Assembly (NCBI GenBank): GCA_036897485.1
Contig: JAYMTF010000277.1
Span: 1 to 41,421, forward strand
From: Pelargonium nanum
Taxonomy: Eukaryota > Streptophyta > Magnoliopsida > Geraniales > Geraniaceae
Reading direction: 5' to 3'
DNA: 41,421 nt
In this document: positions 1-21,500 of the stretch, one piece after another
How positions within the stretch are numbered: the first letter of the stretch is position 1
How the letters are laid out: every line of letters starts with the position of its first letter
Program-made: the position numbers and the translations under genes
Notes under the pieces: model-generated
What the model was told of the DNA's origin: nothing
Databases searched by the model: none
The model's input: only the letters and a program-made list of their open reading frames with translations

Positions 1-39
1 TATATATATCCATTAATGCAAGCAACTATATATGTGCAG

Positions 40-3226
<3,187 letters not shown>

Positions 3227-3526
3227 TTTGTATATTTATTTGATTGCCCATTCAATAATTATTTGAACATTTGATATTATGGTTCGCCTTTGTAAAATAA
3301 TTTACACGATGTAATGCTTTGATATATTGATTACACTCTATATAACATATGTAATGTTGCAATATTGAAAAATGGACATATTTTGAGTTTTTCAGCAATC
3401 TCTTCATTATCATGTCAATCTAATTTATTTAGATCGTGCACGCTTCAGTACGTGGAACAAAAACAGATACATATATCATAGAGTAAATTATTTTACAAAG
3501 ACAAAGTTTAATATCAAATGTACAAA
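3227..3526. other. Short spacer between two convergent glucosidase genes
   Basis: Only 300 bp separate the two stop codons. The stretch must hold both 3' untranslated regions and both polyadenylation regions, which may overlap. It is AT-rich and contains no ORF of note. Confidence 0.85.
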
Positions 3527-7877
<4,351 letters not shown>

Positions 7878-7920
7878 TAAAACTACTCTCTCTAGCTAAC
7901 AATCAACCAATCATAACCTA

Positions 7921-7926
7921 CTTATA
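7921..7926 (-). promoter_or_regulatory. Candidate TATA box of the complete glucosidase gene
   Basis: On the minus strand GGGCTATAAGTAGG lies about 45 nt upstream of the start codon. Position and sequence fit a TATA box. A start site about 30 nt downstream would leave a very short 5' leader of roughly 15-20 nt. Confidence 0.5.
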
Positions 7927-7929
7927 GCC

Positions 7930-9290
7930 CCAACAATGTGCATAAATATTTGCTGCACACATTTATATTTAATTGGTCAAAGATATACATTGATTTGTAT
8001 ATAGTTTGACAATGTCTATAACTAATTCTTTAAATATGTTTTACCAAAATATTATAATAAATTGTATATAATAATTGGGAAATAATTATATTGTATAGTT
8101 AAGTATATATCTCCTTTCAGTTCAAGGATTTTAATCCAAAAAAGAAAATTAGTTTGATTTGTTATATTTTATCCAATTTGAATTTAATTGTATTTGTGGA
8201 AGATACAATTACAATTGTGCAATATAATTGTATCTAAGAAGAAATGTGTAAAATGGAAGAGAGGCTCTACAAAGGCCAAATTAGATATACTTAAGTTGAA
8301 CATTGTAGGGGTTGAATATGGATGTTAAGAGTGGCTGAGGCATTTAAATGAAAAAGTAATGATTAATTTAAGTTTGTCGGTTGTCACAAGAAAAAACTGA
8401 ACGAAGACGATCATCTTTCATTCAGACGTGACCACAGATAAAGAGATAATCAATCTCAATATGTTTTGCGCGTTCGTGAATTAAATTATTGTGTGCTATT
8501 TAAACGGCGGTGAGATTGTCACACATCTGGTTAATACTGCCCGAAAGAAAGTTTGACCCCTATATCTCTTAGTAATCATCTTGACAAAATTATATTTGAA
8601 ATAGTATCAATGAGAGATTGATATTTTGACTTTCTACATGATCATGCAACAACAAATTGTTTTTTACTACGCCCCAAAATTAAAGAATTGCCAAGAAAGT
8701 ATCGATATCACGTAGTGTATTTTCTTTTCAACGGAGGGTCGCGGGTAATTTATAGTGTCTAGGTGGCTCATTTGGCCAAAGGGCACCATAACTGATTTTG
8801 GCTGAAAAGACAAAAAATATCAACTTTGAAGAGCTTATAGATGACCTTGTTGTTCTCGTATGATGAAATCTTTTGTTATGTCACATTCCTCTATGTCTTT
8901 TTTTAAGGGTAGGTTGTAGATAATTTTCTAGTGTATGCGGCACCCGTTTTACTAAAACAACTTGTTCTACGCTCGAACGACTTCTTTTGGACTATCAACT
9001 GAGGATGCACACTTAGGTCCCATTTTCAGCTTCCATGTCTATAATATGAACGTTAACGTTGAGTGATGTCCTTAATCCATTCCCAAAAATTTTCGAGGAG
9101 GCTCGCGTCTGATCGGTTAAATTGGGGTCAAACAGGGCTAATTTGGGCATGATTGTGTCTGAGTCTGCTTGAGAGAGAGATCAAGTGTGTGTAGGCGTAG
9201 GAGGTTGGGTGCGCTTGTTCACGGGGTGAGAGGAGGTTGGGCCACGCGAGGCTTATCATACACTTCACGCTAGAAGTAAGCTAAGTGCAT
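7930..9290. other. Gene-free spacer with retrotransposon debris
   Basis: The 1.9-kb spacer between the glucosidase and the exosome gene holds no intact gene. The copia fragment is the only element I could identify. From about 8900 rightwards the base composition becomes richer in G and C than the preceding AT-rich part. Confidence 0.6.
8423..8690 (-). pseudogene. Decayed Ty1-copia retrotransposon pol fragment (RNase H region)
   Basis: On the minus strand, 8530 to 8423 translates to QMCDNLTAV, a stop, then IAHN-LIHERAKHIEIDYLF, which matches the conserved end of the copia RNase H domain (CDN...A...ERTKHIE.D.HF). About 150 nt upstream on the same strand, near 8690-8650, LGRSKKQFVV resembles the copia motif W.S.KQ.VVA. 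In-frame stops and shifts show it is dead. No LTRs were identified around it. Confidence 0.75.
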
Positions 9291-9294
9291 ACGC

Positions 9295-9511
9295 CACGTG
9301 GGGCAAGGAGGCTGGCTGTTGAGAGACATATTTCACGTGCTTGAGATCATAAAAACACGTCAACCGGTACGAGTTGGGAGAGTTCACTTGCTCGCTCGGA
9401 CAAAGTCACCGGGTGAGTTCACTCGGTTAGGGATCCAATGAGAAGAATCACATGCAGGCATATGTCAAGACATGTTAAGACTAATGAACATTTGTCAAAT
9501 AAAAACACGTG
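9295..9511. promoter_or_regulatory. Three G-box (CACGTG) hexamers upstream of RRP44A
   Basis: CACGTG occurs at 9295-9300 (as CCACGTGG), 9334-9339 and 9506-9511, which is 310-530 bp upstream of the start codon. The palindrome binds bZIP and bHLH (PIF-type) factors in plants. Clustering suggests but does not prove regulatory use. Confidence 0.4.
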
Positions 9512-9667
9512 CGTCATTTGGCCCGACCCGTTTTCGCGAGCGGCCCACATCGTCACATATAGTTGTGAGTTGTTTTGGTACACAGCCAATCCAAGGTATC
9601 AATCCCTGCCCTCCAACGCAAGTCTAAAAACCGGTCCCGCGTCCGGTAACAGGACGCTCCTATCAGC

Positions 9668-9698
9668 AAACACAAACACAAACACAAACACAAACACA
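9668..9698 (+). repeat. (CACAAA)n microsatellite in the RRP44A 5' region
   Basis: Five tandem six-base units, about 130 bp upstream of the start codon and so likely in the promoter or 5' leader. Confidence 0.85.
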
Positions 9699-9824
9699 GT
9701 CTATAGCTACACAATAACAATCGGTCCAAAACCCCAAAACCGCCCCTAAAACCCCAAAGTCGCCACCAAACACGGCGGCGCCGCCACACCAGAGCTCCGA
9801 CAACTCCGCCGCAGACTGCACAAG

Positions 9825-12484
9825 ATGCTCCACAGCAAGTCCTTCGCCAAAAAAACCAGAGGAGGCAGAGTCAACAAGGTCTGTATCTTCCTCTAATCTC
9901 TAAAACCCTAGCTTCATCGTCACCTTCGGTCTCCACTCTTCAACTAGGGTTTTTGACTGTTCTTCGCCATTACAGGTTGTTAGAGAGCACTACCTTAGAG
10001 ATGACATATCGTGCGGAGCTCTAATCTGTAAAAAATGCGATACTTCTCAAGCTCGCCTCAGCGAGTCAGCCTCCACGATTCTCGTTGTCGACACCAATGT
10101 TGTTCTCCACCAGGTGATTTTTTTCAGTTTCCATCGCGGTTCTGCTGCGTGTTTGGTTCACTTTTGTGCTGTGTTGATTTTGAAATGATGCGTTCCAGAT
10201 TGATTTGCTTGAAAATCCTGCAATTGATGATGTTGTTGTGCCGTCGATTGTGCTTGAGGAGGTGAAGAACAAGAACTTGTCTGTTTACAATAGAATTAGA
10301 GGTCTCTGCAGTAACACTCTGAGGAAGTTTGTTGTTTTCTTGAATGAACATCACAAGTAAGTTCGTCAAGCTAATTACAGCTCCTAAGCAATTTTCTTAC
10401 TCTTTTTTATCAATCTCTTACATTTATTTGTGCTGCGTCTTGTTTGGTCTTTCTAACCTGAAGAATTTAAGATGTCTGAATGGGTTTAACATTGGCAAAC
10501 AATATCTAGTAGAATTGTGAGTAGACATGCCGTGGATTCCAAAAGTTCATTTCTTTATTACTCAATAGGATCAGTCATTAGGCCTTGTTAAAAACAATAA
10601 ACCTATTGTTGTAGCTGTTGAATTGTTGGAATTTCACCGACCTATTCAATTAATTTATCTGTATTGCTGATAACGACGGTTGATTTTGTTGGACTGACTA
10701 CGTCAGCTTGTCATTCAAGCCGATGAAAACCGTTTTTTAAGAAGAAAGTATCTGGTGGTTATTCAATTTCACATGGCATCACTCGATCCTTTTGGTTTCG
10801 AAATATCTGAGATTCACCTCATGGAAGTTAACGTAGCAAAGGAAGGTTTAAACAGTCAGGTCACTTTTTTCTGTTATTGTTTACAAAGGGGTGAAAGTTG
10901 ATTGTGTTTTTCTTCCTAAAAGAAAGGGTAAAGCAATGTTATAGTTGGGATTTTTCAGTAGCACATTGTATACGATTGTAAATTCATCAATTCCTTTTTT
11001 TTTCTCATTTTAAATTTGCCAGTCCTGTTATTGTTTATTGGATTATTGCCTCTGCTTTTATTTTGACTAGCTGTTTAAATATTTGAATGTTTTTTTTTAA
11101 TTATCTGCAGGGATACTTATATTACTAGCATGCCTGGTGAAAGTAAAAATGACCGGAATGATAGAGGTTTCCTGCACAATCTTGGATGCTTTTGTACTTC
11201 TACCATTGATGTTTATCAATTATGGATCGCTTTGTGATATAAAGTTTGCTTCTTGAACATAACATTTTCGTTACTGCTTTATGTGGTCCTGATTCAGCGA
11301 TTCGGGTGGCTACTCAATGGTATCAGAATCATCTTGGCAGCACAACACGGGTTCTACTTGTAACAAATGACAGGGAGAATAAAAGGAAAGCTATTGAAGA
11401 GGGAATTCATGCAGAGACAAGTATGTAGTGGATCTCTTCATACTTCTTCAGCGTTCAGTTCATGAAAGATTTAAATAGTGTTCACTGACATGATTATCGT
11501 CATTTTCATTTTCATGTCAAGTTGTGGAACTACTTTGTGCAAATCCCTTAATTCTGAATTGCTGTCTTGTTTTCAGTTGAATCGTTTGTGCAATCATTAG
11601 GTCAACCAGAGTTGCTTGACTTGCTTGTGCAACCAGATGTAAACATGGAGGACGTGGAAGATATGAGACCATCAAAGAGAAAAGTCATTTATCCAGAGGT
11701 ATAATTTTCGTGTTTGTCTGCCTTTGATGTTTTTTGTTTTGCTTGATTATTAGTTTTCGTGAAGCAAGTATGTGGATTGGTGTAACTTCCTTCTTTCGAA
11801 AATTACTATGAAACTTATTGCTCTGTAATTATTGTTCAGCATAAACCAATGTCTGAGATTACTTCTGGTTTGCTTCGTGGAATATACCATCAAGGAAAGC
11901 TTCGTGTTAACCGTTACAATCCATTTGAAGCATATGTTGGAAGTGAGAGCATTGGTGATGAAATAATCCTTTATGGGCGTGGAAATATGAATAGGGCTTT
12001 TGATGGTGATATAGTGGCAGTTGAGCTTCTGCCTCAAGATCAGTGGCATGAGGAGAAAAAATTATCTATAGCAGAAGAAGGTACACTATTTGTCTTTGTC
12101 ATGCTTTGTGAACCTTCTAGGAGGTGTACATGTTTAAAAAATGTGAAATCTGTATGTATGCCTAAATATGCAGCTATCCTCTACTATATATAGTTAAGTT
12201 ACTTGAATCTATGGATTGACAAGCACTGTTCTTGAATTTATTAACTGAATAAATTTTGAAGCCTTGCATTACCCTCCTCATTTGGTCGGCTAAAAGAGGT
12301 TCTTGTTGAATCTCTCTATATAGTGAAATAATTATTAGCTCCTTGAAAGAGAAACTTCTTAATTATCAATGCCGATAATCATTTTTCTCATAGTTCATTG
12401 GAGGCAAATTGCTTTTGGTGGTAGTTGAACCTTTACTGATCTGCAGTTCTTTTATTTCAAAGCTAAGCACATTGTTTATATATA

Positions 12485-12516
<32 letters not shown>

Positions 12517-15500
12517 CATACATATATAATTTCTCTTTCAAAGGGAAACAAATACCTAGCCAATGCTATAGCGTTTCATGTCCTCTGTATCATCTCTTGG
12601 TTACATGTATTTTTTTTCTTTTTTTTTTTGTCATGAGAAGCTCAAATCTTGGTATTTGGTTATTAATGATTTCCAGTAATCCAGTTATCTATAGAGAGAT
12701 CTCTTGGTGATAATTTTATGTGGCAGTAATCATGATTACTATATAACTAGCAAACTAATAAAACTGAGGGGCTTGACTGGCTTTCAACCTGACAATCGTG
12801 TTGACATTTAAGGCTTGTAACCAAATGAATCAGGATTGCTACAAGTCCTTATAGGTTTTTGATCTTGCATCACCAAAATGGACAATGGTGCTGCTTTGCA
12901 GTAGAATAAAGAGTCCACATGTGACCTATAAAGAATATGTGCCAACAATGAATTTTATATTTAGTATGAATATGTGCGTTTTGTTGCATACTTTACTAAT
13001 CTCTTGATATCGGTATCTAATTTTGTAGAATTCCATCCAGGTATTTTGTTGAAAGTTTTTGTTAATCTTTTAGACAATACACAATCACTATCTTCTGTGT
13101 TGATTTATTTGAGATTGGGATTGGCAATGGTGATTCAGTTCTTTTTACTAGGAAACAAAATACACACTTGTTAAAGAGGGTACATGAACGAGGTACATGA
13201 ATATTTCGTGTAAAATCTATGTCATGGCCAGACGCCAAAGAACTATCTTGATGATTGGGTCTTTATGTCATGGCCATGATCATTCTTCTAACAAAGAACA
13301 TAATTGTGGAGTTCAGTTTTTGCCTTTTGCAAACTACAAGTTCTTGTTTGGTTTGTTAGTTTTCATCGGTATCATTTTATCACTCTTTGGGTTTGCTTTT
13401 CCAAAAAAGTTCATCTGTCACGCAGTTTGGCTAGTTGTTAAGTTCAAGTTCACGAAATATGTGTCACAGATGAATGCCATGCATGTGTGTTATTTTGTTC
13501 TTTTCATAAGTGCGTTACTCCTTTGCAGATGATGAGGAAGAAGATGATGTTCACCTTGTTCCAAACAGTGCCGATGATGCTCCTCGAACTACAACTCCTG
13601 GGCAAGGTTCCACCGGGGACCAAAATTCTGTTTCCTCTCGCCCATCTGGTCGTGTTATTGGTATTATAAAGCGTAACTGGCACTCGTAAGTTGACTGCTT
13701 ATTTAATGAGTTTGAAAATGGGCTGTCTTTCATTTGTGTTCATGGTCTTTTGTTTTTTATTGGATCTTTAATAATTGCTTTTGTCCACTATTTTCTTTTT
13801 CCACCACACACATAACTCAACTTATCCATACCCTCTTATTTTATTCTCTCCCTTTCCTTTCCATTAACTACTTCAGTATCCTCCGCCTCCATCCTCCATG
13901 CACAGCGGTCAGTCGCTTCCTTTCTTGTTTTCCTTTTTTCTCCATAGTTTGTTATTTATCTCCTTAATGGAATTATATTTGTCTTTTGATTTTTTTTCTC
14001 ATACGATTTTTTATATTATTAAATAATTATTACTTTGTGTTATTGGGCCTCTGTTTTTTTTATTGTAATATTTATATTATTTTTGAAATTTGCATTTTTA
14101 ATCTTTATTTTTTTATCGAATAATCTTTTCTTTATTTAATCTTTATTTTTGAAAGTTTTTTAGAATTAGATTTTTCAGATATTTTAAAGATTTGATGTAA
14201 AATGTTGGTTTATTTTATAATGCGTGTAGTTTATCATATATTATTATTTTTCAACAATTTTTTCTTCTGAAATTTCCTCTCATTCTCCCTCTCTGTCTGT
14301 CTGTCTGTCTCTCTCTTTTTAATTTTCATATTAATGATTTCATCATCAGTTGGTGTTATGTCACCTTGAGTGACCAGGTGGGCGGGCCGGTTTTTAAAAC
14401 ATTGTTTGTACCTACTACCTTGATGTGTTACACTTATTTTCTTGAATGTCACATGCTTCTCTTGATCAACTCCAGCACTATAAACTACTACCTCACTTTT
14501 AATCTAAGTGTCATTCTAATTTTAAAAATTTGTTTCAAAATAAGTCACTTTACAATTTCAATAAAAAATGTAACTGCCTTTACAATAATAACCTTTTATC
14601 ATTCCAAAAATAAGATAGTTAAATTAGTCTTTTTAGCATTATTAGTCATTTTACACTTCATCTTAATTTGTGTGGAAAACTCTAGATGACACTTATATTG
14701 AAATGGAGGTAGTAATTATTTTCCCAGTTTTCTCCTAGCAGAAGATAGTGAAGGTAGACCTTTTTAAATTCTTGTTCTTTAAAATATTGGACAGTACAAT
14801 TTAATATTTATCACTCAAAATTGCGGACATGGCATCTTAGTCTCCTGTTCTTTAACTATAGCCCTTCACTAACTACACAGTCTATGTATTTTTATTTTAT
14901 TCTTGGAACTGGCACCCTGTGATGAATCAAAGTATTAGATTCAGATTGATATTGTGTCATATCCTAATCTAACTAACATTTCTCTTGTTATTCCTTCTCT
15001 CTTTTTTTTTTTTTTCTTTTCCATTTGCATGCACCTTTGAACTTTTTATTTTTATAGTAAATAAAGTTGCAGTTAATACAATTGTGATCTCGTTGAGAAG
15101 CTAGTCACTGATAAATATGAGGATTCAGATTGATACTCTGCATGGTTTTAGTAGTGCTATGCTTGTGCAACTGTAGTGTTCCATCCTTCTTTCTCTCTTT
15201 CTCATGTTAAACCTATTCTATCATCTATGTGTCTTGATCCAATGGTCTTATGGATATTTTCTGGTATATATTCAGTTGTTTAATGTTATATAAACACAGA
15301 TACTGTGGATCTTTGGAGCCAATGGCCATGCCCGCGGGTCATGGTGGCATTGCCCATCCATTATTTGTCTCCAAAGATTGTAGATTCCCAAAGATTAGAA
15401 TTCAAACTCGACAGCTGGAGAATCTTATGGACAAGAGAATCATTGTGGCGGTTGATTCTTGGGACTGTCAATCTCGATATCCTTCTGGCCATTATGTACG

Positions 15501-18500
15501 AACAATAGGAGAAATAGGTGACAGAGATACTGAAACTGAGGTATGCAATGGTAGAATCATATGTATTTGTGCACGCCTTCCCTGTACTAATTTTAACATG
15601 TATGATCTCTGGACAAACTAAACTGTTGATTTAAGCAGAAAATTGTGGAGATTGATGAACGAATAAGAAGTTTATATGATATGAACTCATTTTATACCGG
15701 AAATTGTACAGGTTGTATTGATAGAGAATGACATAAACACAAGACCATTTTCATCACAAGTTCTGTCATGCTTACCACCATTACCATGGTCAGTATCCTC
15801 TGAAGATCTGGCAAATCCTATTAGACAGGATTTGCGTCATTTGCGGGTCTGTAGTGTGGATCCTCCAGGTATGTAATGTGTTTGATTTTGCTCTAGTTAT
15901 TATCTTGGAGGCGATTGCTGTTGGACAAAGTTCTTTAACCTGGTTTGATGTCCAATGTTGCATAGATAATCCTGCTTCTGTTTTTCTCAGGATGCAAGGA
16001 TATTGATGATGCACTGCATTGTACAACTCTTCCAAATGGAAATTTTGAAGTTGGAGTCCGTATCCACTGACCTTTGACCTTTTCTCATTCAAAAGGAGGC
16101 AATATAATTTTGTACAATTTGAGAAAAATAATTTATAATCTGAATTCTGAATCTTTAGTAGTTATCAGGAAAAAGGATCAGTTTGAATATTTGGAGTCTC
16201 TATAAACTACACGAGTGTTAGAGTCTTTTTCTTCTTTTGAGAAAGGAAAATAAATTATTCAAAAAAATAAAACAGTTAGAAAAACTGGATTTACATTAAA
16301 CGTGTTCTTAGACAGAAAAGTCGTTAGCGGATTACTGGATTTTGTACTTTTAGAGCCATTTGACTCATTTGAAATTGCTTTTCAAGCTCAAACCAGTTGT
16401 CTTTTTGCTCTGTTGGTTTCCTACAGCAATTATGTGTATGTAATTGAAGTCTGGTTCATGTGTTTTATTATCACATGTCCTTAATGATGCAATGATAAGA
16501 TATTGCTGATGTTACAAATTTTGTGCACCCTGGTACCCCACTTGATGACGAGGCTTCACAAAGGGGTACATCTGTGTACCTTGTTGAGCGGCGAATTGAC
16601 ATGCTTCCAAAGCCTTTAACTGAAGGTATTTCTATTTTTTGTACACTTCTCTGTTAGGCTTGCATTATTGTATTGAAAGAAACATTTCATATGTGTTCTT
16701 TGGCATGAAAGCTCACTCGAGTAAAATACTTAATCTTACAGATGTATGTTCTCTTCGAGCTGATGTGGAAAGACTTGCTTTCTCTGTAATTTGGGTATGT
16801 GCTCTGTTCCACTTGATAAAGAAATTTGATGATTGTGTTCCTTTTTCTCTTCTACTGATTCTCAAAATAGCAATGTTCTTTACAAGCTATTAATGTCAGT
16901 GCAAAGCTGAATTATTTGTTCACAATTTGATTACTTTGAATAACACATTGCGCGCGCGCACACACACACACAATCCTGAGTATAATTGCATGACAGATTC
17001 TCCGGAAGTGTTCTAATTGGAATACTTTTACAAGCTACAATCTACCCAAAACTCACATAACGTCCCAATAAACCATCTAATTAAATAAGCTCCGTGTGCA
17101 TCAATATATATAAAATCATATAATACAATCAGTACGCTAGTATATATACCAGGAAGACTAAGTTTACAAGGTTTTGTGAGATCTGAATGGATTCTGCCAA
17201 AATTTCTTCAATCCATGCTGTCATATAGCAAGATGTTAATTTCATAGTTCAAACTTGTATTCTTTATTTATTAGCTGAAGTTTAGTATACATAAAGGAGG
17301 ACTAAGTTTTTTAGTGTTATTTTATTTTCTTGATATTGAGATTATAAATTGTTGATACCTAATTAAGTGAAGTTTGTTGTAATGAAGATTATTCATTTAC
17401 ATTTAATCAATAGGAGAGACACGCTTGTAGAATATATATATATATATATATTCGAATTGGTACACTATATAAGTAGATTGCTCTAATCTGTTTGGGCATA
17501 ATATATGTATTCTTCAATTGATTCCTTAATTTCAGGAAATGACACCGGAAGCAGAGATTATATCTACAAGATACACAAAAAGTGTCATCAAATCATGTGC
17601 AGCGTTGTCATACATTGAAGCTCAGGCTAGAATGGATGATAGGTACAATTTTCTAGCCACTTCAGTGGACTTTGTGAAAGATTACTTTGCTGTCTTTGAA
17701 AAGCCATTTTTTAGTTTTGTGTTTAATTATTAATCTATCTAAATAGATTCTTGTTACACTTTTACTTTGTGTTTTGTCACTAATGGGGCCTATGTCTTAG
17801 TATAAATTAGTGCAGTAACTAAGCTTATGTGATTGTACATTAGAGTGTTTTGGATAATCATTAAAAGTTAGCCTTTTCTAAAAGACTTCTATTAGTTGAA
17901 GAATGTAATTTGGGATGGGAGTATGGGAAATGTAAAAACAACTCAGGTGGAACAATTGAGAAGAGATCTGAATATGTGCCTTGATGGCGTGACGTTTGAG
18001 GGTTGAGTAGGATCATTGAGGCTCTAAAGTTTGGATTAACGATGCTTATGATGTGTACTTATGGATTTCATTATGGTCATTTTTCTTCAAGAAGGCATGT
18101 TTATTCATCCCAGGTATCAAGATCATTATCAACCTCTGACATATAAAACAAATAAATAAAAAAAATAACCCAAGACATGAGAACACTTCTAGTTTTGTGC
18201 AATTCTCACCAGGAACAAATCATCTCATGGATTTATGGATACATTGTTTCTTGATTTTCTTGGTTGTGGTTGCAATGCAGTTTTATTTCATTAGTTTCAT
18301 CAGTTGAAGTAATCTGTTTTCATTTTGTATGCAGTCGGTTGATGGATCCAATTACTACTGACTTGAGAAATATGAATGCTTTAGCAAAGGTATGTAGGAT
18401 CCTTCTTAGCCATTGCTTTTGAATTTTGTGCGGCTTTCTCTAGAATGATATTTTTATGCCTAATCCCACAGATAATGAGACTTAGGCGTATTGAGAGAGG

Positions 18501-21500
18501 AGCCTTAACTCTTGCTTCTGCTGAAGTCAAATTTCAAATTGATACAGAGACTCATGACCCTCTTGACATTGGTAGGTTGTTTAAAGTATTTATTGTAATT
18601 ACTTGGTGCAACAGAATCCAATGCTTGTGCTTTCTTTTTTATTATCTTAATTTTTTGTAATGTATTGCTGATTTCTGCAGGCATGTATCAGATTCGTGAA
18701 GCAAACCAAATGGTTGAGGAATTTATGCTTGCTGCTAATATTTCAGTTGCAGAGAAAATCCTTAAACATTTCCCCACGTGTTCACTCTTAAGGTAAACTC
18801 GTGCTTTTGTATAGTTTTTTGGTGGTCTCTCTCTCTCTCTCTCTCTCTCTCCCCTAGACATGGACAATGACATATTTTCTGCGGATTTGTGTGATTCTGG
18901 TTGAATAGTGCCATTACTATTATTGAACTGTTCCTACTCTTTCTCCTATGGTTACGTTTGCTCTGGTGTGTAGGCGTCATCCTACTCCAACCAAAGAGAT
19001 GCTTGAACCTCTTCTGCGTACAGCTGCTGCTGTTGGTCTCACCTTGGACATCTCATCATCAAAAGCGCTAGCTGATTCACTTGATCATGCTGTGGTTAGG
19101 ACTTCCCTTACCTTTTAGCTTTATTCCGTGTGGTTTCTAGTTAAAATTTTCATATTTTAAGATTTACTATTGTCAAATTTTGTATTTCTGAATTTACTAA
19201 GTATGCAATGAAACATTGTATCTTTGGTTTTATGACGGAGAAACCCTCTTTATTTCCATTCGCTAAAAAAATAAATGTTTGGCAGAGTGATGATCCATAC
19301 TTCAATAAGCTGATTAGGATAATGGCAACAAGATGCATGACACAGGTAATTACATTTGAATACTTGAGCTATAACTAGAAGTACTCGAGCGCAATTCTAA
19401 AATCTTTATTTATTTATTTTTAGGCCGTGTATTTCTGTAGTGGCGAGCTTAGCCCTCCGGAATTTCATCATTATGGGCTTGCAGCAGCTCTTTACACTCA
19501 TTTTACCTCTCCCATTAGGAGATATGCAGGTTAGTCCGGTTAATTACAAGGTGGCGGTTACTAGGTGAAAGTGATGTTGTAAATTGAGATGATATCTTTT
19601 GTTTGCAGATGTCATTGTGCACAGGTTACTTGCTGCGTCCTTAGGAATTTACAAGCTCCCACCGTTATGCCAAGACAAGCCCCAACTCACTAGTATTGCC
19701 GACAGTAAGAAATACACCATTTCGAACTTGCACCTAATGCTATTTTTATGTTCTCTTGCCAGTCATGTTTTGCAAAGAAATAAACTGGTCGCTTAACTTA
19801 GTTTTTCACAATTCCGGTCTTTGAAATTTTAAGGTTGTTAGACCAGGCTTAACAAATGATGTTAGTTGTCTTTCGTAGTTACAATACTAAATTACTAATA
19901 ATTTTATCGCCCCTTCAAATGTGCATCTGGAATTTGACGTCGGTACTTGTATTTTTTCCTCAGATTTAAATTATCGGCACAGGAATGCTCAGATGGCAAG
20001 CCGATCCTCAGTAGAACTCCATACACTCATATATTTCAGAAACCGGTATGTGAATCTCTCCTCTCTTACATTGTCAACACACACATACACGCATACGTAC
20101 ATGCTTATGATTTTTTTCCTTTTCTTTTCTTGCAGACCCACGGATACAGAGGCCAGAATAGTGAAGATTAGAGCAAATGGCTTTATAGTATTTGTACCCA
20201 AGTATGTTTTACTTACCTCTTTTCCTTCTGATTTTGTTGTCCCCTTTATCATGTTATTTCCACTTTACTATCGCTTTGCTTAGTTTGCCCATTCCCGTCC
20301 CCATTCCCACCCAAAATGAAAATAACGGAAAGAGAAATAAATACAAAAAAAGTGTTAGTAAAAAGGTATTCATAATATTTGAGGAGGGATTTCTAGATAA
20401 CATCCTAACATTATGTTAGAATGGTTTAGTGAGCAAATTTAGTGTATTATTGATTAACCGTACGGACCATTGGTGAATTCATTCAGTCTGTCACATATCG
20501 CTTCCTAACGAGCTTTCTTTGCATGCCAATTTTTTTGCTTTGTGGTGGAGTTGGCTTAACAAAACATATATTCAATACTTTTTAAAATTAAAAAATTAAC
20601 AGAGGCTAGCTCTTCCAATTTTCCATAACCTCCACCCCACCCCATAGGATTCCAACACATGACCTCCGCTAGAGAAGTATGATGCCGAACTTTTTGTGAA
20701 AGAATGATCGACTAACATAAACACAAATCCTCATGGGCGGTTGTAACACGTGGACACGTGCATGCACAGAGGGATGAAACCAGTAACAGAGCTAGGATGT
20801 AGGATCGGGGTGGGCATATTAAAACTAAACCAAACGTACAAACTATAATCTCAGCCTTATTAGGGAAATCACAATACCATTGAACTTAATTATTCACAAT
20901 GAAAGTTGCAAATCTGTCTAATATTTAATGAAGTTTTGGGTGATATAGGCAGCTGCCTACTACGCACCCCTAGCTCTGGCATTGGATGAAACACATAGTT
21001 TTTTCTTCTTCTTTTATCTCTCTTTTTGTTTTTTTTTGTTTTTTTTTTTTTTTTGCGTTGTGGTGGAGTTGGCTTAACAAAACATATATTCCATACTTCT
21101 ATATAAAAAAGTAACATAACCTAGCTCTTCCAATTCTCTATAACCTCCATCCCATCCAATAGGATTCCAACCTACGACCTCTGCTAGAGAGGTGTGACGC
21201 TTAGCTTTTTGTGAAAGAATGACCGGCTAAGATAAACACAAATCCTCACGGGTGGTTCTAATTCAAACACGTACATGTGCATGCACAGAGGGATGAAACA
21301 TTAAGTATTTTGCAGGTATGGTATAGAAGGGCCTGTATACTTGGTAGCAAAGGGAGCAGCAAAGAATGTGGAATGGTTGGTCGATGAGCAACAGCAGAAG
21401 ATCACGAAGGCGGATGGTAGCGTTTCTTATACCGTTCTGCAAGCAGTTAGGATTCACATGGAGGTTGTGGAAGTCCAGCCAAACCGCCCTAAACTCCGCC

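Noticed and set aside
9438-9789. Overlapping ORFs of 103 and 78 codons just upstream of RRP44A
   Set aside because: They run through a CACAAA microsatellite and give low-complexity Thr-Asn or Cys-Leu runs; the region is better read as promoter and 5' leader.
14366-14689. 107-codon ORF in RRP44A intron 8
   Set aside because: It overlaps the Stowaway-type MITE and low-complexity sequence and has no conserved domain.
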